Origin: JAIBJN01 sp035461525
Lineage (GTDB): Bacteria; Actinomycetota; Thermoleophilia; Gaiellales; Gaiellaceae
Reading direction: 5' to 3'
Length of the DNA: 64,000 bases
NCBI GenBank assembly: GCA_035461525.1
Contig: DATHVD010000050.1
Coordinates: 1-64,000, forward strand
The notes under the pieces were generated by a model. The model did not search any database and had not been told where the DNA came from. It was given only the letters and a program-made list of their open reading frames with translations. Within the stretch, counting starts at the first letter, position 1; each line of letters starts with the position of its first letter. The position numbers and the translations under genes were made by a program. Shown piece after piece: positions 1 through 10,647 of this stretch.

Positions 1-2424
1 GTACTTGTACCAGAGCATGTCACCGGAGTTGCCGGCGGCCGAGTACAGCACGTCGCTGATCGGGCCGGTGCGAGCCGGCGTTACCGACAAGCCACGGTGC
101 CGCTTGATCGCCGTCAGGATCTGGGACGACGCGCCCCAGAAGAAGCTCTCCTCGGCCAGTGTCGGCCGCGGGGCCGAGATCCGACCCGGTGTCGCGTACG
201 ACCCAGGCGACCACATGAAGTAGTTGCCCGAGCTGTGCAGGTTCATGGAGAACTTGATGTTCGGCCGAGATGCCAACCAGTCGACGTTCTTGTTCTCCGG
301 CTCGCTCAGCTCAGCTGGGCCGCGGTAGGTGTCGCTGGTGCAGCTTGTTGACGCCCCGGAGTAGCCATCGAACAGGCTGTACTCGGTGTAGTTGCGGTTG
401 TTGTCGACACCCCAAGAGTTGCGGGCGAGGACGTCGTAGCTGCCCGTCGGGACGCAGTGCCTCGTCATGTTCCTCCGCTGAGAGGCGAAGTCGTAGAACG
501 AGTAGTGGCCGCCGTCGGGGTTGACTGACGGGGCGATCCAGATGTCCAGGTTGTTCAGGAGCTGCTTCGTCTGCCCGTGCGTCGCGTAGTTGCGCAGCAG
601 CCGCTCCGCGGTCTCGACGGTCACGAGCGGCGGCACCCACTCACGGGCGTGCTCCTGCGCGTAGGCGAGGACTCCGATCTTCGAGCCGTCGCGGTGCTTG
701 CCGATCCGCAGCGCGTAGACCGGGTGCGGGTCGCGCGACACGGTCTCCGGGGCGTTGAGGTTGTCGCTCAGCCGGATCAACGGGGTCGGGTTGACGACGC
801 CGTTGCCGGCGTTGCCGCGGTACGTGTAGGCGAATACGAGCGCGCTGGCGGACGGGCTCGCGTTGATCGCGTCCCGCACCTGAGCGGCCGTGCTCGTCCG
901 CGCCCCGCTGGAGTCCGTGCCGAGGCGTATCTGGATGTGGTTGCCCAGGACGCTGACCGTCAACGGCGAGTCGGGCGCGCCCGGATCGACGGCCTGGACG
1001 GTGATGTCGTTGCCGCCCTCGTGGCCCCAGGTCAGCGAGTCGAGGCCGACACGTGCGGCGTTGCTGACGCCTGTGCCGGGAAGGAGCCGGCCGGAGGCCG
1101 GCAGGTTGGCCTTGATGTGGTTGCCGTCGGCCAGGGAGATCATGACCGTGGAGACAGTCGTCCCGGGCAGGGCGGTCCCCCCGGGCGCCGTCGGGGCGCC
1201 GGAGACGTTGTTGACGATGACGACGGCCACGGCGCCCGCGTTCTGGGCGTTGAGCGTCTTCGCGGCGAACGTGCACTCTCCGCGGTCGACGAGCGCGATC
1301 GCGCCGGCCGGGAACCCGGTGATCTCGCCGCAGCCCATCGAGGGCGTGGCGGCCGGGAAGTCCGGGTTCGGGGCCGAGCTCACCGTCGCGAGCGGCGCGT
1401 CGGACGGCGGGAAGCCGGCCGACGGAACCGTGGGGCCGTAGGACGCAGCGGCGTACGTGTAGTCGCCGGCCGCCGGCCCGGAGGCGATCGCCAGGCGGTT
1501 CCCCGCCGGGTCGAGGAGCGCCTGCGCGTTGCGCCGGTAGCCGTTCGTCTTGTACGGCAGCTCGACGATCTCCGCCAGGTGCGGAAACTCGTCCGCAAGC
1601 TGGTGGATGCGCTCGTAGAGATCCGTTGGCGTCATGTAGCTCGTGACGAAGTCCTCGACGTAGTAGTCGCCCTTCCACGGGTCGTCGGTGTCGGTGGGCA
1701 GCCAGTCGTTGACCTTCGCGACGGCGACGTCCCCGGTCGGGCTCGTGATGCGGATGTAGTCGGGCCGCGTGGACACGTTCGAGGCGCCGCGATGGTAGAG
1801 GTAGACGCCCGCGTCGACAAAGCGGCTGATGCTCTGCGTGCCGCCGGAGCCCATCCCGGTGCCGGGGCCGCTGTCGCGCTCGACGACGAGTTGGTTGGTC
1901 GCCGTCTGGCCCTGGGCCCACTTGGCCTCGACCGACAGAACGCCCTGGCCGAAGTTCGTGTAGTAGTCGGCCCGGACGATCTTGACGTCGGAGACGTCGG
2001 GGTTCGTCTGGTCGTACGCGGCCGCCGCGAACTCCTCGTTCTCGGCGATGTGCGCGGCGATAGTCGCCTCGCGTTCCGCTGCCGCGGCCTCCATGTCGCC
2101 GACGCTCGAGACCGTCTCCCCTACGTCGAAGCCGAGCGCCTGGAGCGTCGCGACCTCGTTGGGCGTGACGACGGCGTGCACTTCGATGCCGTCCTCCGTC
2201 TGGTGCACCGCGTGATCGAGATCCACGCCCGTGGCGACCAGCCGATCGAGCTCGTCGCGGTCGGGCAGCAGCACTTCGACGACGCTTGCCTCCTCGCCGG
2301 CAACGCGGCCAAGGTCCTCGGACGCCCCTGTATCGCCCGGCGCGCCGGCCGCGAGCAAGCCCATGACCAACAGGGCCAGGACGACGGGGAGCGCGAGCGA
2401 TCGCACTCCAAGTTTCCTTCTCAT
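1..2424 (-). CDS. secreted M14 zinc carboxypeptidase with PA-domain insert (3' end outside window)
   Basis: Extracellular metallocarboxypeptidase. The ATG at 2424 follows a GGAGGGGGG ribosome site and opens a signal peptide (Arg/Lys, then a hydrophobic stretch rich in Leu/Val/Ala). A protease-associated (PA) domain lies near residues 360-420 (DRGECTFAAK, then AVVIVNN). The M14 zinc motif HARE is near residue 590, and the third zinc His (NLHSSGNYF) near residue 728. The visible 808 codons end before the expected catalytic Glu, which must lie left of the window. It stands alone and is transcribed leftward. Zinc ligands and PA motif are read directly; peptide specificity cannot be inferred. The whole forward strand here is an antisense shadow. 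Confidence 0.9.
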   Translation of the reverse strand, partial: MRRKLGVRSLALPVVLALLVMGLLAAGAPGDTGASEDLGRVAGEEASVVEVLLPDRDELDRLVATGVDLDHAVHQTEDGIEVHAVVTPNEVATLQALGFDVGETVSSVGDMEAAAAEREATIAAHIAENEEFAAAAYDQTNPDVSDVKIVRADYYTNFGQGVLSVEAKWAQGQTATNQLVVERDSGPGTGMGSGGTQSISRFVDAGVYLYHRGASNVSTRPDYIRITSPTGDVAVAKVNDWLPTDTDDPWKGDYYVEDFVTSYMTPTDLYERIHQLADEFPHLAEIVELPYKTNGYRRNAQALLDPAGNRLAIASGPAAGDYTYAAASYGPTVPSAGFPPSDAPLATVSSAPNPDFPAATPSMGCGEITGFPAGAIALVDRGECTFAAKTLNAQNAGAVAVVIVNNVSGAPTAPGGTALPGTTVSTVMISLADGNHIKANLPASGRLLPGTGVSNAARVGLDSLTWGHEGGNDITVQAVDPGAPDSPLTVSVLGNHIQIRLGTDSSGARTSTAAQVRDAINASPSASALVFAYTYRGNAGNGVVNPTPLIRLSDNLNAPETVSRDPHPVYALRIGKHRDGSKIGVLAYAQEHAREWVPPLVTVETAERLLRNYATHGQTKQLLNNLDIWIAPSVNPDGGHYSFYDFASQRRNMTRHCVPTGSYDVLARNSWGVDNNRNYTEYSLFDGYSGASTSCTSDTYRGPAELSEPENKNVDWLASRPNIKFSMNLHSSGNYFMWSPGSYATPGRISAPRPTLAEESFFWGASSQILTAIKRHRGLSVTPARTGPISDVLYSAAGNSGDMLWYKY

Positions 2425-2572
2425 GGGTACGAATTCCCCCCTCCGGTCGAGCCGGACCCTCGGGAACGCGGCCAGAGAAGGCCTGCCTGATGGCGTGACG
2501 TGATGCGAACGCCCCCATCCCTTGTGCCCGGCAAACGAACCTGCGCAGGCTAAACGAGTTTCGCCGAGAGAG

Positions 2573-3355
2573 TCAAGCCTCGCCCGGGGGCGACGTCCAG
2601 AGCGTCAGCTCGGACACGTCCCCGAACAGATCCGCCCACCGACGGTGGAGCGCCTCGGCGAAGCTCTCCTCGAGCATCCGGAAGTGCTCGTCGAGGACGA
2701 GCGCGAGGGCGGGCAGGTCGCGCGCGCGCATGGCGTCGAGCTGGCGCTCGTGGATGTCGACCGTCTCCTCGTCGCGCTCGAGCCCGCCGACGTACGTGTC
2801 CCTGATCGGGGCGAGCTCGCCCTCGATCCTCCGCATCGCGGACTGGAGCGTCTTGTTCCGGCAGGCGCGGATGACCGCGCGGTGGAACATGGCGTTGGCC
2901 CCGATCACCCTTGGGCGGTCGCCGAGGTTGCGCCGCATCAGGTCGATCGTCCGCTCGATGCCGGCGACGTCCTCGTCGGTCGCCACGCGCGCCGACAGCG
3001 TCGTGATCGCGCTCTCGAGCACGCGTCGGCCGCGCAGCACGTCGATCGCGTCCTCGGCCTCGACCTCGACGTTGTGCGTGATCGCGTCGACCGGCACGAC
3101 GTCGCAGGCCATGAAGATGCCGCCGCCCTTGCCGGGCCGCACGCGGAGGAGGCCGCTGCGCTCGAGGACGCGAAGCGCCTGCCGGAGCGTCGGCTTCGAG
3201 ATGCCGAGCTGCGTCGAGAGGTCCTCCTCGGTCGGCAGGCGGTCGTCGGTGCGGAGCCGGGCGCGCTCGATTCCCTCGAGGATGTTCTCGATCGCCGACT
3301 CGAACGTCCTCGACGTCTGGATCGGCTCGACGAAGTCCGGGATGACCACGCTCAT
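2573..3355 (-). CDS. FadR/GntR-family transcriptional regulator
   Basis: DNA-binding regulator of the GntR superfamily, FadR (FCD) subfamily. The N-terminal winged helix-turn-helix includes LPTEEDLSTQLGISKPTLRQ, followed by RPGKGGG in the wing. The all-helical C-terminal FCD effector domain carries His residues (FHRAV, DIHERQ) of the kind that bind a metal or carboxylate ligand. I chose the ATG at 3355 because family similarity begins there; a GTG at 3415 would add 20 unconserved residues. It is single, between the carboxypeptidase and glmS, so the target is unknown; family members usually respond to organic acids. Confidence 0.82.
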   Translation of the reverse strand: MSVVIPDFVEPIQTSRTFESAIENILEGIERARLRTDDRLPTEEDLSTQLGISKPTLRQALRVLERSGLLRVRPGKGGGIFMACDVVPVDAITHNVEVEAEDAIDVLRGRRVLESAITTLSARVATDEDVAGIERTIDLMRRNLGDRPRVIGANAMFHRAVIRACRNKTLQSAMRRIEGELAPIRDTYVGGLERDEETVDIHERQLDAMRARDLPALALVLDEHFRMLEESFAEALHRRWADLFGDVSELTLWTSPPGEA

Positions 3356-3446
3356 CTCCCGTCCGTACGGCGACCGGTCGGGAACGGTTCGGAGGGAATG
3401 ACGCCTCGATCCCACATGGCTCTGCGCCGACAGCGAGCGCCGGTGG

Positions 3447-5276
<1,830 letters not shown>

Positions 5277-5401
5277 CCGAAACCCACCTTCCGTTGCCGT
5301 CGAGGCCCGATCCCGACTGTCGTTCCTCTTGTCTCTGTCGCTGCCTGTCCGTAGACCGTGTGAATTCCCGGAAACTGGAGCGAGAACGCGGAGCTCGGCC
5401 G

Positions 5402-6667
5402 CTAGCCGAGCTCCCGTCGAACGAGGGGAACGATCCTAGCACAGAGCCGTTCTGCGGCTTCCGGCGTTTCCGCCTCGGCGAGCACGCGGACGACAGGCTC
5501 CGTGCCGGAGGGCCGGACGAGAACCCTGCCGGCGCCGTCGAGCTCGTCCTCCATGCGCTCGACCTCCGCGAGGAGCCCGGGAGGCACGGCCATCGCGCGG
5601 ACGGGGACGTTCGCCTTCGCCTGCGGGAAGCGCGGCATCGCTCCTGCGAGCGCCGCGAGCGTCTCGCCGCGGTCGGCGACCGCCCCGCAGAGCAGGAGCG
5701 CGGCCGCCAGACCGTCCCCCGTCACGTGGTCACGAAGGTAGACGACGTGGCCGGACTGCTCCCCTCCCAGAACGCCGCCCTCGCGCCTGAGGGCTTCGAG
5801 CACATAGCGGTCGCCGACGTCGGTGACGACGACCCGGATCCCGTGCTCGGACATGAGCCTGTGGAAGCCGAGGTTCGTCATCTGCGTGACGGCGACGAGG
5901 TCGACCCCGAGGTGGAGCGCGAGGACGGCGAGGATCTGGTCGCCGTCCACCTCGTTCCCGGCCGCGTCGACGGCCAGCATCCGGTCCCCGTCGCCGTCGA
6001 ATGCGACGCCGAGATCGACGTCCTCGGCCGCGACCGTCCGCGCGAGGAGCGTCAGGTCCGTCGCTCCGCAGCCCGCGTTGATGTTGCTCCCGTCGGGCGC
6101 GTCGCCGACGACGACGAGGTCGGCGCCGAGCCGGCGAAAGGCGGTGGGAGCGATGTCGGTCATGGCCCCGTTGGCGCAGTCAACGGCGATCCTGAGGCCG
6201 CCGAGGTCGGCGCCGAAGCGCTCGCAGACGAGCTCGACGTACTGCCCGGCCAGGCCGCGCGTCTCCTGCGGAGGGCCCCCGCCGCCGCTCGGCTCGTCCA
6301 TCAGCTCCTCGATCGCCTCCTCCTCCGAGTCGCCGAGCTTCCAGCCGCCGCGGAAGAGCTTGACGCCGTTGTACTCCGCCGGGTTGTGCGAGGCGGAGAC
6401 GACCGCGCCGCCGTCGGGCGCGAGGAGGGCGACCGCCGGGGTCGGCAGGACCCCGCCGAGGGAGACCTCCGAGCCGCCGGCGGCGAGGCCGCGGGCGAGG
6501 GCCCGCTCGAGCGCAGGGCCCGAGGCCCGCGTGTCGCGGCCGACGAGGACGGGGGCTCCCCCGCTCCAGCGGGCGAAGCCGACGCCGATCCGGGCGACGA
6601 GCCCTTCGGTCAGGTCCCCGCCGACGACACCCCGGACACCGTCGGTGCCGAAATAGCGCCGCCCCAC
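5402..6667 (-). CDS. glmM: phosphoglucosamine mutase
   Basis: Converts glucosamine-6-phosphate to glucosamine-1-phosphate, the step after GlmS. This 421-aa protein of the alpha-D-phosphohexomutase family starts YFGTDGVRG. It has the phosphoserine loop SASHNP (residues 91-96), the Mg-binding DGDGDR (224-229), the sugar-specificity loop GGEQSGH and the phosphate-binding RPSGTEP near the C-terminus. It begins 8 nt after rpsI. The rplM-rpsI-glmM-glmS order couples wall-precursor supply to ribosome synthesis. Confidence 0.96.
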   Translation of the reverse strand: MGRRYFGTDGVRGVVGGDLTEGLVARIGVGFARWSGGAPVLVGRDTRASGPALERALARGLAAGGSEVSLGGVLPTPAVALLAPDGGAVVSASHNPAEYNGVKLFRGGWKLGDSEEEAIEELMDEPSGGGGPPQETRGLAGQYVELVCERFGADLGGLRIAVDCANGAMTDIAPTAFRRLGADLVVVGDAPDGSNINAGCGATDLTLLARTVAAEDVDLGVAFDGDGDRMLAVDAAGNEVDGDQILAVLALHLGVDLVAVTQMTNLGFHRLMSEHGIRVVVTDVGDRYVLEALRREGGVLGGEQSGHVVYLRDHVTGDGLAAALLLCGAVADRGETLAALAGAMPRFPQAKANVPVRAMAVPPGLLAEVERMEDELDGAGRVLVRPSGTEPVVRVLAEAETPEAAERLCARIVPLVRRELG

Positions 6668-6675
6668 GCCTCGCG

Positions 6676-7071
6676 TCAGCGCTTGGAGAACTGCGGCGCC
6701 TTGCGCGCCTTGTGCAGGCCGGCCTTCTTGCGCTCGACGATCCGGGCGTCGCGCGTCAGGAAGCCCTCGCGCTTGAGGACGCCTCGCAGCTCGGGGTCGG
6801 CCTCGACGAGCGCGCGGGCGATGCCGTGGCGCAGGGCGCCGGCCTGCCCGGACGGCCCGCCGCCCTGGATGCGGGCGCGGAGGTCGAACCGCCCCTCGAC
6901 GCCGGCCACGCGGAAGGGTGCGAGCGCCGTCGTGCGCAGGGCCTCCCGTGCGAAGTAGTCCTCGACGGTGCGCCCGTTCACCCAGGTGGCGCCGTCGCCT
7001 GGGCTGAGAATCACGCGGGCCACGGACGTCTTCCGCTTCCCGGTCCCGCGGTACTGCGCGACGATCGCCAT
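6676..7071 (-). CDS. rpsI: 30S ribosomal protein S9
   Basis: Small-subunit ribosomal protein of 131 aa. The N-terminus GTGKRKTSVARV, the central GGGPSGQAGALRHGIARAL and the basic C-terminus ending QFSKR (usual SKR tail) are diagnostic of S9. Its ATG overlaps the rplM stop in TGATG, so the two are translationally coupled, the universal L13-S9 pair. Confidence 0.98.
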   Translation of the reverse strand: MAIVAQYRGTGKRKTSVARVILSPGDGATWVNGRTVEDYFAREALRTTALAPFRVAGVEGRFDLRARIQGGGPSGQAGALRHGIARALVEADPELRGVLKREGFLTRDARIVERKKAGLHKARKAPQFSKR

Positions 7072-7502
7072 CAGTCGAGCGGGAGGGGTTGCGGGTTCTG
7101 GGCCTCGTGCGGATGCTCGGGGCCGGCGTAGACCTTGAGCTTCGTCAGCTGCCGCCGCGCGAGTCGGTTGCGCGGGAGCATGCCCTTGACCGCCTTGCGG
7201 ATGACCTCGGTCGGCCGGTGCTCGAGCTGCTGCGCGAGCGTGCGCGAGCGCAGCCCGCCCGGATACCCGGAGTGGCGGTAGTAGCGCTTCTGCGTCAGCT
7301 TCTGGCCCGTGACGGCGATCTTCTCGGCGTTGACGACGACGACGAAGTCGCCGGTATCGACGTGCGGCGTGTACTGCGGCTTGCGCTTGCCCCGGATCGT
7401 GTCGGCGATCCGCGTGGCCAGCCGGCCGAGCGTCTGCCCCTCGGCGTCGACGACGAACCAGCGCTGCTCGATCTCCTTGGGCTTGGCGGTGTAGGTCTTC
7501 AT
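7071..7502 (-). CDS. rplM: 50S ribosomal protein L13
   Basis: Large-subunit ribosomal protein of 143 aa with RWFVVDAEGQTLGRLA, the KITGQK-type segment (KIAVTGQKL) and YYRHSGYPGG. The start is GTG-ATG-AAG; I use the ATG at 7502, but the GTG at 7505 is possible. No purine-rich ribosome site precedes it. Instead a GC hairpin with a run of five T sits immediately upstream, suggesting control in the leader. First gene of the rplM-rpsI-glmM-glmS series. Confidence 0.97.
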   Translation of the reverse strand: MKTYTAKPKEIEQRWFVVDAEGQTLGRLATRIADTIRGKRKPQYTPHVDTGDFVVVVNAEKIAVTGQKLTQKRYYRHSGYPGGLRSRTLAQQLEHRPTEVIRKAVKGMLPRNRLARRQLTKLKVYAGPEHPHEAQNPQPLPLD

Positions 7503-7550
7503 CACACAGAAAAACGGGCGGACCGGGCGCCCGCCGCGGGCCGGATTCTA
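7503..7550 (-). promoter_or_regulatory. rplM promoter and attenuator-like leader
   Basis: On the minus strand a -10-like TAGAAT (7550-7545) is followed by a short leader. The leader contains a 6-bp GC stem (arms 7533-7528 and 7520-7515, 7-nt loop) directly followed by five T residues (7514-7510) and, within about 10 nt, the L13 start codon. The left terminator arm can pair instead with the preceding GCCCGC, giving mutually exclusive hairpins. L13 leaders with autogenous control are known in other phyla; that this one acts so is inference. Confidence 0.45.
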
Positions 7551-7621
7551 GCAGCAGAGACGCGCCGCGCGCGGGCTTCGGCGGGCGAAATCCGCGGGGC
7601 CGGCCGCGGGCCTCCCTCCGG

Positions 7622-7668
7622 TTCGAGCCTATCCGGCGACTGTGCGCGTGTGTGAGGCGCTTCGTGCC
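7622..7668 (-). repeat. degenerate half-copy (E) of the dispersed intergenic repeat
   Basis: On the minus strand this reads GGCACGA, a CAC-rich stretch, then TAGGCTCGAA, in the order and approximate spacing of the 5' half of the repeat copies at 11580, 27652, 37017 and 47997. The GGGTGGTGG and hairpin half is absent. It lies about 110 nt upstream of the rplM leader. It may be a decayed copy or a promoter sharing the same boxes. Confidence 0.4.
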
Positions 7669-7725
7669 GGAACACGCACGAGGCGTGCCGATTCCGGCGC
7701 GACCGGCTCGCGGCGGGAGAGCCCG

Positions 7726-8964
7726 CTAGTCGCCGGCCGGCGTGGCGGCGGGAGCCGGGCGGAAGGTGCGGCTCGCGATCCAGAGCGCCGGCGCAACGAC
7801 GAGCACTGTTCCCCCGATCGCGAGCGCGGCCACGCCGATCGCGGTCAGCGCGTAGCCGCCGAGAAGGGCGAGCCCCGCTCCGGTCATGCCCGAGAGCAGG
7901 TCGTTGAAGCCGAGCAGCTTCCCGCGCTCCCACGCCTGCGAGCAGTCCGCGAGCTGGGCGGTCGCGGCGACGAACGAGAGGTTCCAGCCGAGCCCCAGAC
8001 CGAAGAGCGCGGCCGCGACGGCGGGCACGCTCTCGATCCAGAGGAGGCTGACGACGGAGACGCCCATCAGCGCGAGGCCGCCGACGAGGGCGGGCGGGCG
8101 GCCGATCCGGTCGATCACGTCGCCGACGACGAGGACGAGCGCGTACATGCCGAGGACATGCGCGCCGATGATCGGGAAGACCATCTCCCCCGCGTGCCCG
8201 TGGTGCTCGACGACGACGGCACCGGTCAGGGTCATGACGCCGACCATGACGCCGAAGCTCGCCTGCGCCGCCAGGATCGACGGGATCACGTTCGGCCGGC
8301 CCAGGATCTCGCGCAGAGGAGCGGCGGGCCGGCGCTCCGCGGCCGCCGTGCCCGTGGCGAGCAGCTCCGCGATCCGCCGTGGATCGGGGCGCACGAAGAG
8401 GACGAGCGCGAGACCGACGATCATGAAGGCGGAGCCCGCGAGCCAGAGGAGGGCGAGCGAGCTGCCGTCCACCTCGCGGCCCGAGAGGAGCGGGCTGAAG
8501 ACGGCGGGCCCGAGAATGGCGCCGAACACGGCCCCGAAGAGGACGAGCGCGATGCCCCGCGCGCGACGCTGCGGGGGGTACATGTCCGCCGCCGCCGTCC
8601 TGGCGAGAAGCGACGTCCCTCCGGCGGTCCCGACGCAGACGAGGCCGGCGAAGACGAGGACCGCCGACTCGAGCGTGCTCCCGAGCGCGGCGAGCCCGCC
8701 GCCGGTCGCGCCGATCACGAACCCCCCGGCGATTACGGGCACCCGGCCGAAGCGATCCATCGCGCGCCCGGCGGGGAGGGCGGCGAGCGCTCCCGACGCG
8801 AGCACGACGGCCGGGCCGAGCCCGAGCAGGCCGCGGACGCCGACGACGAGCACGAAGGTGAGCGAGGCGACCGCCGCGGAGAGCTGGAGCATGCCGGAGT
8901 TGGCGGCGAGCGCGGCCGAGAGCAGCGCCGTGTTCCTCCGGATCGGCAGCCGGTCGGGGGGCAT
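7726..8964 (-). CDS. MFS transporter
   Basis: Inner-membrane transporter of the major facilitator superfamily, 412 aa with about 12 predicted membrane segments. The loop between helices 2 and 3 reads AGRAMDRFGRVPV, matching the superfamily signature GxxxDRxGRRP, and a second basic loop occurs mid-protein (DRIGRPP). Substrate cannot be inferred. A TACGCT hexamer lies 6 nt before the ATG and overlaps the end of the upstream glycosylase gene, suggesting its own leaderless promoter. Confidence 0.88.
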   Translation of the reverse strand: MPPDRLPIRRNTALLSAALAANSGMLQLSAAVASLTFVLVVGVRGLLGLGPAVVLASGALAALPAGRAMDRFGRVPVIAGGFVIGATGGGLAALGSTLESAVLVFAGLVCVGTAGGTSLLARTAAADMYPPQRRARGIALVLFGAVFGAILGPAVFSPLLSGREVDGSSLALLWLAGSAFMIVGLALVLFVRPDPRRIAELLATGTAAAERRPAAPLREILGRPNVIPSILAAQASFGVMVGVMTLTGAVVVEHHGHAGEMVFPIIGAHVLGMYALVLVVGDVIDRIGRPPALVGGLALMGVSVVSLLWIESVPAVAAALFGLGLGWNLSFVAATAQLADCSQAWERGKLLGFNDLLSGMTGAGLALLGGYALTAIGVAALAIGGTVLVVAPALWIASRTFRPAPAATPAGD

Positions 8965-8967
8965 CCG

Positions 8968-9501
8968 CTAAGCGTAGTGAAGGAGCGCGTCCCGAAAGGC
9001 CCTCGCGCCGCCCCGGCTCGGGTGGCGCACGTAGGGACCGCCGAGGAGGGCGTGCGCGACCCGCCCCACCGCCAGCGCCCTTCGGCCCCGGGCGAGCTCG
9101 GCGAGGAACGCGCGGCCGGCGTCGATCTCGGCGCGCGTCGGCGGGCGGTTCGAGCGCGGCCGGCCCGGGAGGTGCGGGTGCGTCGGGACCGCGTTCCAGA
9201 GGAGGACCATGGTCTCGAGCCCGAGCTCGGCGAGCGTGCGGTGGACGACCGTCGCGCTCGCCTCGCCGGGCGGGCCGCCCGTGAGCTGGCGCTCGGACGT
9301 GAAGGGGATGCCGCTGACGCGGGCGCCGCGGTAGCCGGCCGCCTCGCCGACGAGGAGGAGCGGGGCGCCCGCGCGCTCGTCGAGATAGGCGGCGAGACGC
9401 TCGCGACGGCGCGCGGCGCCCTCGCCCTCCCGGTAGAAGTTGAAGGTCGTGCCGATCCGGGCGGCGGCGAGGCGCTCGACGAAGTCGTTCGCAGCCCGCA
9501 C
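8968..9501 (-). CDS. uracil-DNA glycosylase family protein
   Basis: Base-excision repair glycosylase that probably removes uracil (or a related base) from DNA. The 177-aa protein has the N-terminal superfamily motif as GEAAGYRGARVSGIPFT, a central NAVPTHPH motif and the C-terminal loop HPSRGG. I start it at the GTG at 9501, where similarity begins; the open frame runs much further but only as antisense shadow of the MFS gene on the other strand. Divergent from that MFS gene with about 21 bp between starts. Which UDG family it belongs to is not settled by eye. Confidence 0.85.
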   Translation of the reverse strand: MRAANDFVERLAAARIGTTFNFYREGEGAARRRERLAAYLDERAGAPLLLVGEAAGYRGARVSGIPFTSERQLTGGPPGEASATVVHRTLAELGLETMVLLWNAVPTHPHLPGRPRSNRPPTRAEIDAGRAFLAELARGRRALAVGRVAHALLGGPYVRHPSRGGARAFRDALLHYA

Positions 9502-9522
9502 CGGCGCGTAGCCTACCGCCGC

Positions 9523-10647
9523 GTGCGTCGCGTCACCTTTCCGCTCTACGTAGGCGGCTTCCTGGGGCCGTTCGGCGGCGCGATGCTGATCGCGCTCATC
9601 CCCAACGTCGCGGACGGGCTCGACACCTCCCTCGGTCACGTGGCGGCGGCGATCACGGCGTACATGGTGCCGTTCGCGGCGCTCCAGCTCGTCTCGGGAA
9701 CGCTGGCCGAACGGCTCGGCGCCGGCCGTGTCGTTCGGCTCGGCTACGTGGCTTTCGGCGCGGCGGCGCTTGGCTGCGCGCTCGCGCCCGAGATCTGGAG
9801 CTTCCTCGCCGCCCGGGCGGCGATGGGCGCCGCCAACGCGTTCCTGTCCCCCATCCTCCTCGCGGCCCTCTCCGAGGTCTCGGCGCCGGAGGTGCTCGGG
9901 CGCTCCGTGGGGACGTTCGCGGCCGCGCAGACCGCGGGGCTCACGCTCGCGCCTGTCCTCGGCGGCGCGCTCGGGGAGGTCTCCTGGCGACTGGCGTTCG
10001 TCCTGGTCGCGGCCGTCTCGGGGCTGCTGGCGGTGCCGCGCCACGCACTGGGCGCCGCCGGGCGCGCCGCCGCGGGCGGAGGCGCCTCGCTGACGGCCCT
10101 CGTCAACCGCTGGATCTCGCTGCTCGCCGCGAAGGCGGTGCTCGGGTACCTCGGCTTCACGGCGATCGGCTTCGTGCTCGTGCTGGTCGCCGCCGACGAG
10201 TTCGGGCTCGGCTCGAGCGGGCGCGGGCTGGTCGTCGCAGGATACGGCGTCGGGGGCATCCTGCTCGGCCGCTACGCGGGGACGGTCGTCGACCGGCTGG
10301 GGCGGCCGGCGACCGCGCTCGCGGGAGCGATCGCGTGCACCGTCGGCGTCCTCGGCCTGGCGGTCGCCCCGTCCGCGTGGAGCCTGGCGCTCGTCTACCT
10401 CGGCGTCGGGTGCGCGTCGACGTTCGTCTGGGCCGGGCTGAACACGATCGCCGTCGAGTCGTTCCCCGAGAACCGGGCAGGCGCCACCTCGGCCTACAGC
10501 GCCTTCAAGTTCGGGGGCGTCGCCGTCGCGCCGCTCGTCTACGTGCCGCTCTTCCACGTGGACACGCGGCTCCCGTTCCTCCTCGCCGCCGCCTTCTCCG
10601 CGCTCCTCGCCGTCCTCGTCGTACCCTGGTTCTCGCGCTACCGATGA
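9523..10647 (+). CDS. MFS transporter
   Basis: Second major-facilitator transporter, 374 aa, about 12 membrane segments, with the inter-helix signature LAERLGAGRVVRLG and a repeat in the second half (VDRLGRPAT). GTG start at 9523 with TAGCCT 8 nt upstream, so probably leaderless. It overlaps the acylphosphatase gene by 4 nt (ATGA). The architecture is that of drug/metabolite:H+ antiporters; substrate unknown. Confidence 0.87.
   Translation: MRRVTFPLYVGGFLGPFGGAMLIALIPNVADGLDTSLGHVAAAITAYMVPFAALQLVSGTLAERLGAGRVVRLGYVAFGAAALGCALAPEIWSFLAARAAMGAANAFLSPILLAALSEVSAPEVLGRSVGTFAAAQTAGLTLAPVLGGALGEVSWRLAFVLVAAVSGLLAVPRHALGAAGRAAAGGGASLTALVNRWISLLAAKAVLGYLGFTAIGFVLVLVAADEFGLGSSGRGLVVAGYGVGGILLGRYAGTVVDRLGRPATALAGAIACTVGVLGLAVAPSAWSLALVYLGVGCASTFVWAGLNTIAVESFPENRAGATSAYSAFKFGGVAVAPLVYVPLFHVDTRLPFLLAAAFSALLAVLVVPWFSRYR

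Noticed and set aside
577..2490. Very long open frames on both strands across the carboxypeptidase
   Set aside because: Arg/Gly/Val-rich shadow translations caused by high GC. Only the minus frame from 2424 has a signal peptide, ribosome site and M14 motifs.
5277..5401. glmS ribozyme/riboswitch in the glmM-glmS gap
   Set aside because: 125 nt is available, but I found no recognisable ribozyme core and this element is mainly known from Firmicutes.
7622..7668. tRNA T-arm (GTTCGAGCC)
   Set aside because: No acceptor or anticodon stems around it; it matches the 5' half of the dispersed repeat instead.
7642..9522. Long forward open frame upstream of the second MFS gene
   Set aside because: It is the antisense of the first MFS and the glycosylase genes; composition is Glu/Arg/Gly shadow, and MFS similarity begins only at the GTG at 9523.
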